Part shown: one piece after another, positions 18,101 through 26,212 of the stretch
Layout: every line of letters begins with the position of its first letter
How positions within the stretch are numbered: position 1 is the stretch's first letter
NCBI GenBank assembly: GCA_963841885.1
Contig: CAWJEK010000033.1
Location: forward strand, 1-64,000
Origin: Bog-756 sp963841885
Lineage (GTDB): Bacteria > Actinomycetota > Acidimicrobiia > Acidimicrobiales > RAAP-2
Reading direction: 5' to 3'
Length of the DNA: 64,000 nucleotides
Notes under the pieces: model-generated
What the model was told of the DNA's origin: nothing
What the model saw: the letters and a program-made list of their open reading frames with translations, nothing else
Database searches by the model: none
Position numbers and translations under genes: made by a program

Positions 18101-19579
18101 AACGGCTCGACCGCCACTTCGGTCCGCTCCTACACGCTGTCGGCCGACGTGGTGGGAGCCGGTTGGACCACCGTGGCCACCGAGACCGGCCAGTACCGCT
18201 ACCACACCCTGCAGTTCGCCTTCCCGCCGGTGGTGGCCACCGGCATCCGCATCAATGTGAGCGAGGTCGACTTCGGCGGCTACTACGGCGGCGGAATCCC
18301 ACCCTGGTGGTCACCGACGCAGGTGGCCCCGGCCTTCCTGCACACCATCGAGGCGTACTCCGGCAGCGGCGGACCCGCGGTCGTGGCCGGCACGGCCCTG
18401 CCCGCCCTGCTGGGCGGCAGTTCCTCGGGTGGGACCGGGAGCGGCACCACGACCACCACCGACCCACCCCCTACGACCACAACGACGACCGATCCGCCGA
18501 CGACGACCACGACGACCGTCCCCCCGACGACCACCACCACGGTCCCGCCGACGACCACGACCACCACGGTTCCGCCGACGACCACGACCACCACGGTCCC
18601 GCCGACGACGACCACGACCGAACCACCGACGACGACGACCACAACGACCACGGATCCGCCGACCACCACCACCACGACCACCGAGCCACCGACCACGACG
18701 ACCACGACCACGACCACGACCATCCCGCCGACGACCACCACGACCACGACGGTCCCGACGACGACCACGACCACGACCCCACCGAACGGCAACCCGGGCA
18801 ACACGGGCCGCGGCTGGGGGAACACCAACCGACTGAAGGGCTACTGGCTGACCACCAACAACGGCGGCATCCTGACCTTCGGGGCCGCCACCGCCCTGGG
18901 GTCGACGGCCGACATGACCCTCAACAAGCCCATCGTCGGTATGGTCTCCACGCCTGACGCCAAGGGCTACTGGATGGTGGCCTCGGACGGCGGCATCTTC
19001 ACCTTCGGAGATGCGGGCTTCTACGGCTCGACCGGCGGCTGGGCACTCAACAAGCCCATCGTGGGCATGGCCGCCACGCCCGACGGCGGGGGCTACTGGC
19101 TGGTCGCCTCCGACGGCGGGATCTTCGCCTTCGGCGACGCCGCCTACCACGGCTCGACCGGGGCCCTGACCCTCAACAAGCCCATCGTGGGGATGGCCGC
19201 CACGCCCGACGGGAAGGGCTACTGGCTGGTCGCCTCCGACGGCGGGATCTTCGCCTTCGGCGACGCCGCCTACCACGGCTCGACCGGGGCCCTGTCCCTC
19301 AACAAGCCCATCGTGGGGATGAGCGCCACCCCCGACGGCGGCGGCTACTGGCTGGCCGGGTCGGACGGCGGGATCTTCGCCTTCGGCGACGCCGCCTACC
19401 ACGGCTCGACCGGCGGCCGGCACCTCAATGCGCCGGTCACCGGCATCCAGAGCAGCCCCACCGGCGAGGGCTACTGGCTGGTGTGCCGGGACGGGGGGAT
19501 CTTCGCCTTCGGCGACGCCCACTTCTACGGGTCCGGTGGCGGCCGGCACCTGACCCATCCGACCATCGCCATCACCTGA
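15179..19579 (+). CDS. Secreted modular glycoside hydrolase (clan GH-A) with C-terminal GYWL surface repeats
   Basis: 1466 residues. Export signal: Arg-rich start and hydrophobic stretch near 25-44, cleavage probably near AHATASPP. Next is a beta-propeller-like region (about 70-430; GPDGTIYTADPLHTM). The TIM-barrel part has VWEPWNESNN with the acid/base candidate E630 and WFTEVGFW with the nucleophile candidate E730, the spacing and context of clan GH-A enzymes (GH39/GH5-like). A discoidin-like domain follows (about 910-1065), then a Thr/Pro linker (about 1088-1200), then six 42-residue GYWL-GG-FGDA repeats (1221 to end). Located inside an exopolysaccharide locus, it may trim or remodel that polymer at the surface. 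The exact GH family is not certain. Confidence 0.85.
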   Translation: MFSRSGDMDRAGTAGGPAGGVRRRTIAVAALVTTLAAGATFFGTAHATASPPQIAGSVAAPTAAEVSPICTTSDPAAVLGPATTNLPSNPVSTLVTPSGGVAGFSATSSDLYVDTGTHLITYTLAGAQVSSFSLPSTFGAGDEVSEPVVDSSGDIYLSSYYGTAIDKFSPSGTLLWSVDPQKGNPTGLFAVGSGANFELVTSLVQDSSSLVLSTSTGATSGTFPIVDQLGDYVTQEAGGNLLLSGNGYVETVSPTGQVLSTFGAPNTLGNNERTGSGSQFYYPAQAVQGPDGTIYTADPLHTMEATSPNGFLQGSTTLNNSLSFGGWGFALENGNFYFQSGQPFNDGSDAISTFSLASVTTFLGARQAPSDTLGWGAGITTPNTANYFAPGTTPSVVATFDPWWTSVASSLQLSYSIESVASLDSETVPAATVLDLPTTATGLASIPLTIPSADTAPGPYEVQATLLDTATSPATTLGTTCLPYAVGAPGDNLDFATLPAGIGSGGPTDPRGVALNAQLGLSGFRTDSLVNWSSLLPNCNAAAPTAATCGPSAMTFASASTNPYQAAYEADQDHVEYWLQVSGGGDAISPALVSSGLWGGDIAALVAHYATVPAGCGACAPVTVWEPWNESNNTGWSNGATYATQVLKPFYQAVKSVEPGTTSIVLGGSTLEPVPWWWQQLIGAGGLAWMDAAAIHPYTGSNDSYEEDGMPAQVEQLQALLGGKPLWFTEVGFWSDGDYNYLGQANDMARSLIWQKVLGVPVENYFYDEGAWGNDGVSFSLIQTCNSDDYVKPAALATMTTTGALAGRPYVSMPSTGIPHAYQADFGATPGGTTDLAAVWTDGLPATATVTLTSPTGSTDPITVMSEYGSTTTVQATSGTTYSLPLSDQVSYLTYPVGDTLTVGPTEAYGTDVASSASGASATASSGSASSAINGNPVGNGLGWSSASGDSTPSLTDTFAHPTTVDRILVDTQSNGSTATSVRSYTLSADVVGAGWTTVATETGQYRYHTLQFAFPPVVATGIRINVSEVDFGGYYGGGIPPWWSPTQVAPAFLHTIEAYSGSGGPAVVAGTALPALLGGSSSGGTGSGTTTTTDPPPTTTTTTDPPTTTTTTVPPTTTTTVPPTTTTTTVPPTTTTTTVPPTTTTTEPPTTTTTTTTDPPTTTTTTTEPPTTTTTTTTTTIPPTTTTTTTVPTTTTTTTPPNGNPGNTGRGWGNTNRLKGYWLTTNNGGILTFGAATALGSTADMTLNKPIVGMVSTPDAKGYWMVASDGGIFTFGDAGFYGSTGGWALNKPIVGMAATPDGGGYWLVASDGGIFAFGDAAYHGSTGALTLNKPIVGMAATPDGKGYWLVASDGGIFAFGDAAYHGSTGALSLNKPIVGMSATPDGGGYWLAGSDGGIFAFGDAAYHGSTGGRHLNAPVTGIQSSPTGEGYWLVCRDGGIFAFGDAHFYGSGGGRHLTHPTIAIT
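18440..18785 (+). repeat. Low-complexity Thr/Pro codon repeats (linker)
   Basis: About 345 bases of near-repetitive ACC/ACG and CCG/CCC codons encoding runs such as PPTTTTTTVPPTTTTT. It is an extended, probably glycosylated stalk between the catalytic part and the surface repeats. The DNA is prone to slippage and mis-assembly, so its exact length should be treated with care. Confidence 0.9.
18839..19576 (+). repeat. Six tandem 126-bp units encoding GYWL repeats
   Basis: Units begin at 18839, 18965, 19091, 19217, 19343 and 19469, exactly 126 bases apart; the last is slightly short. Each encodes GYWLVASDGG, then IFAFGDAAYHGSTG, then a variable hinge and LNKPIVGMAATPDG. Units three to five are almost identical in DNA, indicating recent duplication or gene conversion. 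The pattern suggests a beta-propeller or solenoid surface domain. Confidence 0.93.
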
Positions 19580-19589
19580 CGTGGCCCGT

Positions 19590-19617
19590 GGGCGGCCGAC
19601 GGTCGGTTCTCCCGCCC
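19590..19617. terminator. Possible bidirectional hairpin between convergent genes
   Basis: GGGCGG (19590-19595) and CCGCCC (19612-19617) can pair, with an inner CCG/CGG stem. It lies between the stops of the glycosidase and the acyltransferase. There is no T-run, so termination is only a suggestion. Confidence 0.35.
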
Positions 19618-19620
19618 GGC

Positions 19621-20232
19621 TCAGCCTCCGTCCGGCGACGGCCCGCCGTCGCGGCCGCGCACCACGCGGGCGGGCACTCCCACCGCCACGCAGCCGGCGG
19701 GCAGGTCGTGGGTCACCACGGCGTGGGCGCCGACCACCGTGCCCGGTCCGATGGTGACCCCCCGGGTGATGGTGGCCTTCGCCCCGACCCAGACGTCGTC
19801 CCCGATGACGACGGGAGCCGTGGCCCGGCCCTGGTCCAGGATGGGTACGTCGTCGCGGTCGAACGTGTGGTCGTGGTCGCGGATGGACACCAGTTCGCCG
19901 ATGAGGCAGCCCCGGCCGATGACCACGCGGCGGTCGGCCGCGACGGTGCAGTGGTGTCCGAAGACGGTGCGGTCCCCCACGTCGATCGTGCCCGAGGCCT
20001 CGAGGGTGAACCCGTGGTCGAGGACGCAGCCGCTCCCGAAACGCACGTCGGACCCGCGGGCCACCGTGAACCGGGCGCCCGAGCGCACGTCGCACAGCGG
20101 ACCGAAGGTGACACGTGGCCAGCGGAGCCGGGCGATGGCGAGGCCCAGTCGCCGTCGCAGTGCGGCGCGGACGCGGTAGGTGGTGCCGAAGTCCGGCGGC
20201 CCCGAGTCCGCGCCGAGCTCGTCCGGAGGCAT
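19621..20232 (-). CDS. Hexapeptide-repeat acyltransferase (left-handed beta-helix)
   Basis: 203 residues with repeated hexapeptide units (VTFGPLCDVRSGARFTVARG, IDVGDRTVFGHHCTVAADRR) and the typical loop and C-terminus of maltose/galactoside O-acetyltransferase relatives: SIRDHDHTFD, then PVVIGDDVWVGAKATITRGV, then GTVVGAHAVVTHDLPAGCVA. It should transfer an acetyl or other acyl group to a sugar, which fits decoration of the polysaccharide made by the neighbouring genes. The start at ATG 20232 has a -10-like TAGGGT six bases upstream and no Shine-Dalgarno, so the transcript is probably leaderless. Confidence 0.88.
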   Translation of the reverse strand: MPPDELGADSGPPDFGTTYRVRAALRRRLGLAIARLRWPRVTFGPLCDVRSGARFTVARGSDVRFGSGCVLDHGFTLEASGTIDVGDRTVFGHHCTVAADRRVVIGRGCLIGELVSIRDHDHTFDRDDVPILDQGRATAPVVIGDDVWVGAKATITRGVTIGPGTVVGAHAVVTHDLPAGCVAVGVPARVVRGRDGGPSPDGG

Positions 20233-20238
20233 CGCCGT

Positions 20239-20244
20239 ACCCTA
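20239..20244 (-). promoter_or_regulatory. -10 element of a leaderless promoter (acyltransferase)
   Basis: TAGGGT on the minus strand ends six bases before ATG 20232. The same TANNNT spacing recurs at about a dozen starts in this window. Confidence 0.5.
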
Positions 20245-20372
20245 CCGGCGGCCGACCGGGTCGGGGGGTGACCGCCGTGTGGAAGATTCGCGGGGATGGG
20301 CGCGGGTCGACGACCTCCGCCACATGACCGCGATCCGGGACGACCCCCCGGACCGGACCGACCGCGCGGCAC

Positions 20373-22119
20373 TCACCAGTAGATGGTCCGCGACCGGCCG
20401 TCGGTGAAGCTCTGGCCGCCGCCCGTCCACTGCTCCTCGGGGATGCGGGCCGACGGCACCACCGTCATCGATCCGTGGGTACCCGGCAGACGGAACCGCA
20501 CCACCACGGTGGCCGTGGTCCCCCGCCGGACGTCGAGAGGGGCGGCTACGAGCAGGGTCGGTCCCTCGGGTCCGAGCGACGACAGCGGCCGGGTTCCCGT
20601 CATCGTCACGTCTCGGGCGTCGGCGGGCAGGTTGTCGGCGACCACCCCGTAGTAGTCGCCGTAGGCGACCGGCAGTCCCGGATAGGGACCGGCGATGAAC
20701 TGGGACTGCCCGTCGGGGGTCCGGTTCGCCAGCGTCGTGGTGAGCGTGACCGCAGTGTCGGCCCCTTCGGCCGCGACGGCGACGTGCACTCCGACGTCCA
20801 GGTACTGGTCGAGTTTGTTGCCTCCCTGATTCACCACGTTGACCGACAGCGACGACGGCGTGAGGGTGCCCCCCACGCCACTGGCCATCCAGGCGGCCTC
20901 GGTGGACGGGTCGGGGGACCACACCAGGAGGTGGCGGCCGGCCACCGCCCCGGAGACCGCGGTGGCCAGCGCCCGCAGATCGGCCGACTCGCCCTGCAGC
21001 TGGCGCAGGACGTCGCCGGCGATGCTCCCGAGGGCGTCCTGGCGGCCGGCGTCGGCCGTGGCGTTGTCGGTCAACCCGGCGTACTGGTCGTGGAGCAGGT
21101 ACTGCTCGACGTTCGAGGCGTCGAGGGTGGTGCCGTCGACCTGTACGGGTCCGGTGACGGTCATGATCTGGCGGAGGCCGGCCACATCGACGGCCAGCAC
21201 CCCGTCGACCCGCTGACCGGTGCGCGCCTCCCACATCGCGCGACGCCAGGTCGGCGGTGACCGGGAACTGCGGGCTGAGCCCGAGGGTGCGCCAGTCGAC
21301 CCCCGGCTCCAACCATCCCCAGTTCCGCTGGAGGTCGCCGGTGACCACGACCTGACCCGGCTGGAGTCCGAGGGCTCCGGAAGGGCCGAGGTCGTCCAGG
21401 TGGACGGAGCCGTCGCTGGACGTGGCCGTGCCCGCCTCGAGGAAGGCGCCCGATCCGGCCCGCATCTCGGCGTTGTTGGCCGCCAGGACCAGATACGTCT
21501 GCGGCCCCTGCAGGATGGTGGCCATCACCGACGACACCGACGCCGCCGTGGCCAGACGTCGGCGGGTGTCGTCGAGCTCGGACACGAACTGGTCGTGCTT
21601 GCGGGCGAGCGGGGCGACCAGCGCGTTGCCGGGTCCCGTGTCGATCCCGTCCAACTGCCGGACGGCGGACGCCGACAGGGCGGACAGCCGGTGCAGGGAC
21701 TGCACCCGCTCCGGACCGGCACCGTGGGGGGCGTCGAGGACGTCGTGGACCTGGCCCAGGAAGGTGGCGCCGACGGACGAGACCTGCTGGGCGGCCAGGC
21801 TCAGCGATCGCACCGACCGGAGCTGGCGGCCGAGCACCGGCAGCCACGTGGCCGGTGCCATCCACGGTCCCGTGAGGTCGTCATGGGCGTCGTTGAATTC
21901 GGCGGCGGCGCCGTGCAGGGTCGCCTCGGTACCGCTGGCGGTGAGGGTCGTGGGGTCCGTGGTGTCGCGTACCGTCTCCAGGGCGGCGAGGCCGCGCTGG
22001 TCGTGGCGGTAGGCGGACCAGACACCGACGGCCACCACGGCGGCCCAGGCCACCACGACGACGGCCACCCCGGCGATGACGATCCTCCGGGTGCGCCGTC
22101 CCCCTGTGGAATCGCTCAC
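20373..22119 (-). CDS. DUF4012 membrane-anchored protein (one frameshift)
   Basis: About 581 residues after repair. From GTG 22119 there is a short cytoplasmic Arg-rich start, one membrane helix (IVIAGVAVVVVAWAAVVAVG) and a large outer domain with the DUF4012 hallmarks YLVLAANNAEMRAGSGAFLE and TGQRVDGVLAVDVAGL. The frame breaks near 21237: removing one base restores ADLASRMWEARTGQ, the expected family sequence. DUF4012 proteins accompany exopolysaccharide loci of Gram-positive bacteria; their reaction is unknown. The gene lies between the acyltransferase and the sortase, consistent with a role at the cell surface. Confidence 0.82.
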
Positions 22120-22270
22120 CGTGTCACTCGATGCTCCTGGCGCGGGCGGGAACGGGGGACTCCCCCGGGGCCCGCGGGCGCAACGGACGGACCGGGACGA
22201 TCGTACCGGAGCGATCCGGCACCGAGGGGTGCGGGCGGGTGACCGACCGAGAGCCCGGCCACGCGGCCGG

Positions 22271-22276
22271 TAGCAT
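22271..22276 (+). promoter_or_regulatory. -10 element of a leaderless promoter (sortase)
   Basis: TAGCAT ends six bases before GTG 22283, and no ribosome site is present. Confidence 0.5.
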
Positions 22277-22282
22277 CTCGGC

Positions 22283-23173
22283 GTGTCGTTCTCGACCATC
22301 CGCATCACTGTCGGGCGCGTCATCCTCGTGGCCGGCGTGCTCGTCCTGCTGTTCATCCCGTACCTGCTCTGGGGCACCGGCCTGATCACGGCCCGGGCCC
22401 AGTCGGAGCTGCGCCAGGAGTTCGCCACGGCCCAGCGCCGGAGCCACGCCGCCGTAGGACTGCACACCAGCACGGACCCGACGTCGCCACCCACCCTCGC
22501 CCGCGTCATCGACGCTCCCGCAATCGGCGACCCGGTCGGCATCATCTCCATCCCGAAGATCGCCCTGCAGATGGTGGTGGTCGAGGGGACCGGCACCGAC
22601 CAGCTGCGGTCGGGACCCGGGCACTACCCCGGCACCCCCCTGCCGGGTGAGCCGGGCAACGTGGCCATCGCCGGCCACCGCACGACCTATCTCCACCCGT
22701 TCTACAACCTCAACGAACTGGTACCCGGTGACGACATCGAGATCCTGACCGTCCAGGGCCTCTTCGTCTACCAGGTGTTCTCCAGCGAGGCCGTCGCTCC
22801 GACGGACGTGGCCGTGACCGATGCGACCGTGCTGCCGACGCTCACCCTCACCACCTGCAACCCGCGCTACAGCGCCACCCAGCGCCTGGTGGTGCAGGCC
22901 CGGCTGACCTCCGATGTGCTCACCGGAACCTCCAAGCCCGTCGCGCCGACCGTCCCCGGAACTCCCGGGCGGCCGCCGGTCAGTGGGAACTGGTGGGTCG
23001 CCATCGCGTGGGGAGCGGTGGTGGCGGCCATCGTGACGGCGGTCTGGGTGCTGGCCCTGCGCACCACGGGGAGGCGGCGCACCCTGGTGGTGACCGTCGG
23101 GACGGTGGTGTGGCTCGTCGTGGTGTTCGTGTTCTTCGGTGCCCTCGCCCCGCTGCTGCCGGCCAGCTACTGA
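22283..23173 (+). CDS. Class E sortase
   Basis: 296 residues, GTG start. An N-terminal signal anchor (VGRVILVAGVLVLLFIPYLL) precedes the sortase beta-barrel, and two further C-terminal helices follow (WWVAIAWGAVVAAIVTAVWV and VVWLVVVFVFFGALAPLL), as in many actinobacterial class E enzymes. Catalytic residues are H132 (AGHRTTYLHPF), C192 (LTTCNPRYSATQ) and R201 (QRLVVQA). Sortases cut a sorting motif and link the protein to a cell-wall nucleophile. A likely substrate is encoded at 23282-23596, convergent with it. Class E enzymes usually prefer LAxTG, while that neighbour carries LPFTG. Confidence 0.92.
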   Translation: MSFSTIRITVGRVILVAGVLVLLFIPYLLWGTGLITARAQSELRQEFATAQRRSHAAVGLHTSTDPTSPPTLARVIDAPAIGDPVGIISIPKIALQMVVVEGTGTDQLRSGPGHYPGTPLPGEPGNVAIAGHRTTYLHPFYNLNELVPGDDIEILTVQGLFVYQVFSSEAVAPTDVAVTDATVLPTLTLTTCNPRYSATQRLVVQARLTSDVLTGTSKPVAPTVPGTPGRPPVSGNWWVAIAWGAVVAAIVTAVWVLALRTTGRRRTLVVTVGTVVWLVVVFVFFGALAPLLPASY

Positions 23174-23281
23174 GGTCGGGACGACCGGCCGGCTACCGGG
23201 GTGCGGGCGACGAAGGAGGGACCACCGGGTGGCCGCGTTCCGTTACGGGTCGGCTCGGGGGCCGAAGGGAACCGGAAGGGA

Positions 23282-23596
23282 TCAGGCGGCGTTGCGACGA
23301 CGGCGGGTCAGCACGACACCCACGGCCACGGCGCCGGCACCGATGGCCGCCAGCTCGCCGATATCGGCTCCCGTGAAGGGAAGCGACGACGAACCGTTCA
23401 CCTGAGCCGTCGTCCGGAACGGATCGGTCCCCTGGGTGGTGGTGGACGGCGGCGGGACGCTGGTGCTCGCCACGGTGGACGGCGTGCACGTCGGGTAGCA
23501 CCCGGCGGCCCCGGCCACGGCCGGGACGGCGACCAGCGACGTCAGGGCGAGCCCGGTGCTGATGGTGATCCGCTTCGTCCAGCTCATGCGCTTCAT
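23282..23596 (-). CDS. Small sortase substrate with LPFTG sorting signal
   Basis: 104 residues. The N-terminal signal peptide (ITISTGLALTSLVAVPAVAG) is followed by a very short mature region containing two cysteines (CYPTC) and Ser/Pro/Thr stretches. The C-terminus is a complete sorting signal: LPFTG, hydrophobic helix (IGELAAIGAGAVAVGVVL) and TRRRRNAA. ATG 23596 has GGAGGAG about eight bases upstream. After processing only about 40 residues would remain on the wall, so it may be a spacer, a pilin-like subunit or an anchor rather than an enzyme. Confidence 0.85.
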   Translation of the reverse strand: MKRMSWTKRITISTGLALTSLVAVPAVAGAAGCYPTCTPSTVASTSVPPPSTTTQGTDPFRTTAQVNGSSSLPFTGADIGELAAIGAGAVAVGVVLTRRRRNAA

Positions 23597-23781
23597 CGTG
23601 CCCTCTCCTCCGGAAGTCCCCGGGGCCGGTACGGGGTGACCCGTTCGTCCATGGATCCCATTGTGCACCCCCGGTCCGGCGCACTGCACGTGTGCCGGCC
23701 AACCTGCAACCGAAGTTGTACCCTGCGTGGTGGCCCGACCGTTCAGCGTGGTCGAACGGGCCCGATCGGGGCGTCGGGTGA

Positions 23782-24108
23782 TCAGACCGGCACGATCTGC
23801 CCGAACGTGCTGCAGAGGCCGAACGCCTCGATGGCCACGAAGGCGGCCACCACCACCAGCACCACCGGCGTCCGCCACCTCGGTCGGATCCGGGTCATCG
23901 GGGACGGCATGTACCAGACCGGCAGCAGCCCCGGCTCCTCGCCCAGGAAGGCGGCGAGCGGTACGGCGTCCTCGGCCGGCTGGCCCCCCGGCTCGACGGC
24001 GAGCGCCAGCCCGGTCAGCTCCGCCTCGGTCAGCGGCTCGTCGTCGGGGGCGCCGGCGTCGGACGGGCCGCCGGGAGTCCACGTCGGTTCAGCGCCGTCG
24101 AGGTGCAT
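23782..24108 (-). CDS. Small protein with C-terminal membrane helix, unknown function
   Basis: 108 residues. An acidic, Pro-rich N-terminus (LTEAELTGLALAVEPGG) precedes one C-terminal helix (TPVVLVVVAAFVAIEAFGLC). ATG 24108 is chosen because GGAGGACGAC directly precedes it; an upstream ATG at 24156 lacks a site. I do not recognise the family. It is separated by 87 bases from the next membrane-protein pair on the same strand. Confidence 0.6.
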   Translation of the reverse strand: MHLDGAEPTWTPGGPSDAGAPDDEPLTEAELTGLALAVEPGGQPAEDAVPLAAFLGEEPGLLPVWYMPSPMTRIRPRWRTPVVLVVVAAFVAIEAFGLCSTFGQIVPV

Positions 24109-24194
24109 GTCGTCCTCCGTCCCGCCGGAACCGCCTGGGTGCCGGGCTGCGTCCACCCAGGGTAGCGGGCCTCGTCATTCGCCCGACAGCACCG

Positions 24195-24722
24195 TCACAG
24201 GAGGTGGACGCCCGCCTCGAGCAGGACGATGGCCACTCCGACCAGGACGATCGCCAGGACGTAGCCGATCCGCCGGACGAGGGGCCGATCGCGGCCGCCC
24301 GCCGTCCCGATGCCCACCACGGCCAGGGACGCCACCCCCACGATGTCGGCCAGCACGAACCCGGTATGGATCGTCCACGCCCCCAGGCCGGCGAGGACGA
24401 AGATGACGGTCGCCGGGATCGCCGCGGTCACGATCGACCACGAATGACGGAGCTCACCCCACACGTCCGTCAATCCGAGCGTCATGTGTCCGGCCGACCG
24501 CATCGACACCAGCCGAGACAGGGTGTGGGCGAACCAGATGGCGACCGCCCCCACGATCACGACGGCCGCCGTGGTCAGCTCCCCCGGGTGCGATTCGAAG
24601 GTGAGGCCGGCGATGGCGACGAGGGTGGCGATGGTGCCGTACACGTAGTCGGCGAGCCAGTGGACGGCGGCGGGGTGCTCCCCCGGGTATGGCGGCGACG
24701 CCGGCCCCCCGGCCTCAGTCAC
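24195..24722 (-). CDS. Four-helix integral membrane protein, unknown function
   Basis: 175 residues with four to five predicted helices (TTAAVVIVGAVAIWFAHTLS, ATVIFVLAGLGAWTIHTGFV, IGYVLAIVLVGVAIVLLEAG). No catalytic motif is visible. The GTG start at 24722 overlaps the end of the gene at 24715 by eight bases, so the two membrane proteins are co-translated and probably form a unit. Confidence 0.75.
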   Translation of the reverse strand: MTEAGGPASPPYPGEHPAAVHWLADYVYGTIATLVAIAGLTFESHPGELTTAAVVIVGAVAIWFAHTLSRLVSMRSAGHMTLGLTDVWGELRHSWSIVTAAIPATVIFVLAGLGAWTIHTGFVLADIVGVASLAVVGIGTAGGRDRPLVRRIGYVLAIVLVGVAIVLLEAGVHLL

Positions 24723-25227
24723 CGGGGTGGGAGCGGCCGGCGGGGGCGATGCGCACCAACGCGTTGTACGTCACGACGGCGATGGCGACGTGCATGACCA
24801 TGAGCACCAGCACCCCGTGGGCCGGCTCGCCGTTGTGCCAGATGTACACGTCGGGCAGGAGCAGCACCAGGGTGACGACCACGGCCGCCCGCAGGAAGAC
24901 CCATCGGGGACGGGACGAGACCCGGGTCACCACCGGCCAACCCACGCAGGCCACCACGACACCCACCACCGTGAGCTTGCCGTAGTCCGAGAACTGGAAG
25001 TGGACGAAGTGGGCGGTCCCCGGGAAGACCTTCTTGCCGAGGGCCACGATCAGGGCATCGGCCACCAGCGAACCGACGACGGCCACGACCGAGGCGAGCG
25101 CCCACCGGGCCCAGGACGGCTGGGGGTCGGCGGGCACGAAATCGATGTGGACCCGGTCGAGCAACGGTTCGAGGGCGGTCCCGGCCACGGGACTCCGCCG
25201 TCGGGAAGGGGGCGCGGTCTCGGACAT
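24715..25227 (-). CDS. DUF6069-like integral membrane protein
   Basis: 170 residues: a polar start, then about four helices (WALASVVAVVGSLVADALIV, LTVVGVVVACVGWPVVTRV, VVVTLVLLLPDVYIW, VLVLMVMHVAIAVVTYNALV). The helix pattern, with the DVYIWHNGEP loop and MHVAIAVVTYNALVRIAP end, resembles DUF6069-type proteins of actinobacteria; no function is known. The start ATG 25227 is preceded by TATCCT at seven bases, a leaderless promoter. It overlaps the following membrane-protein gene. Confidence 0.75.
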   Translation of the reverse strand: MSETAPPSRRRSPVAGTALEPLLDRVHIDFVPADPQPSWARWALASVVAVVGSLVADALIVALGKKVFPGTAHFVHFQFSDYGKLTVVGVVVACVGWPVVTRVSSRPRWVFLRAAVVVTLVLLLPDVYIWHNGEPAHGVLVLMVMHVAIAVVTYNALVRIAPAGRSHPGD

Positions 25228-25234
25228 GGCCCAC

Positions 25235-25240
25235 AGGATA
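25235..25240 (-). promoter_or_regulatory. -10 element of a leaderless promoter (membrane-protein pair)
   Basis: TATCCT on the minus strand ends seven bases before ATG 25227. Confidence 0.5.
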
Positions 25241-25317
25241 CGGTCCGTCGGCGGTGGGCCCGGGACACCTCCCGGCGGGGGAACGCCGCAGAGGTCGGGC
25301 TCAGCACATGGGCGACC

Positions 25318-25506
25318 TCAGGCCTGCCCGTCCGCCACGCCGTCACGTCCACTGGAAAGCCCGTCCGTCCCCACGAGGCTCACGGGCCCGTAGTAGGCGT
25401 CCGGTCGACGGTGACCCGATCCCTCGGGAGCCCCGCGTCGACGGGCCTCGTCGGCCCCGAGGCGGTCCGCGTGACGCTCCCACCAGATCATCTTCTTCTT
25501 GCGCAT
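25318..25506 (-). CDS. Possible small basic protein (62 residues)
   Basis: An open frame from ATG 25506 with a plausible start (MRKKKMIWWERHADRLGADE) and a less ordered remainder. The first 40 residues look protein-like; the tail is low in information. AGAGGG lies about 12 bases upstream, a weak site. No family recognised; it may be a chance frame. Confidence 0.35.
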   Translation of the reverse strand: MRKKKMIWWERHADRLGADEARRRGAPEGSGHRRPDAYYGPVSLVGTDGLSSGRDGVADGQA

Positions 25507-25645
25507 CTCGTGGGGTCGCCCTCTGTCCGCCGGGCCGTCCCGGTTCAGACCACCCTACCGACGACCCCCGGAAGCGCAGCGGAATCGGCGGAGTCGCAAC
25601 CCGTCGGCAACCTCCGGTGCCCGACAGCTCACCCGGCGTGGAGGT

Positions 25646-26062
25646 TCAGTCGCGCAGGGTGGCGCTCTCCTGGACCCACCGGGAGGCGAGCTGACGGGAC
25701 ACGCCCCAGCTCCGGGCCACCTCGCCGATGGTGCGACCCTCCTCGATCTCGATGGCGACCAGGAGCAGGCGCACGCGGTGGCGCGCCGCCTCGAACCCCC
25801 GGATGGCGTCCGTCACGGCGGCCCGCCAGCTGTCGGCCTGCACCTCGGGGAGCACGCCGGTGATCTCGTGGTCGACCCGCACCTCGTCGAGGACCCTCCG
25901 GCAGGTGTCCTCGTGGGTGTTGAGCTCCGAACGGAGCACCGAGGTGGCGCCGATCAGCTCCTCGATCCCGTCGGCGGCGGCCCGCCGGAGATGGGCTGTC
26001 ACATCCGGGAGGGGCGATCCGTCGAACTCCGTGGTCACCGGGGTGCCGTGGTCGACCGTCAC
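25646..26062 (-). CDS. Helix-turn-helix protein, probable DNA-binding regulator
   Basis: 138 residues from GTG 26062. The C-terminus is a helix-turn-helix (TIGEVARSWGVSRQLASRWV); before it are long amphipathic helices (RAAADGIEELIGATSVLRSE and AVTDAIRGFEAARHRVRLLL), perhaps for dimerisation. Similar short helical proteins with an end-placed helix-turn-helix occur in actinobacteria but are uncharacterised. The start is uncertain. The upstream region holds a short divergent frame with two copies of GCACTACCTG. Confidence 0.6.
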   Translation of the reverse strand: MTVDHGTPVTTEFDGSPLPDVTAHLRRAAADGIEELIGATSVLRSELNTHEDTCRRVLDEVRVDHEITGVLPEVQADSWRAAVTDAIRGFEAARHRVRLLLVAIEIEEGRTIGEVARSWGVSRQLASRWVQESATLRD

Positions 26063-26104
26063 CGCCGGGCCGTCCCGGCTCGTCCGACATTCCGCAAGAC
26101 CCGC

Positions 26105-26212
26105 ATGGCCGCACCTCCTGGCGCCGCGCACTACCTGGTGACACCGGCGTCGCAGCAACCGTACATGGACTGGGCGCCCCACGTCGGAGCGCCGCACTAC
26201 CTGTTTCAGTGA
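26105..26212 (+). CDS. Candidate 35-residue peptide with repeated G-A-x-HYL motif
   Basis: A short open frame running divergently from the helix-turn-helix gene and ending at TGA 26212. It contains PGAAHYLV and VGAPHYLF around SQQPYMDWAP. Codon use is less GC-biased than in neighbouring genes (CCT, CAA, ACA, TTT). No clear ribosome site precedes ATG 26105, and its last seven bases overlap the convergent murF-alr gene. It could be a real peptide or a diverged DNA repeat that happens to be open. Confidence 0.35.
   Translation: MAAPPGAAHYLVTPASQQPYMDWAPHVGAPHYLFQ

Noticed and set aside
18440..18785. Short-period repeats that could suggest a CRISPR array or minisatellite
   Set aside because: They are in frame inside the glycosidase gene and encode a Thr/Pro linker; there are no spacers.
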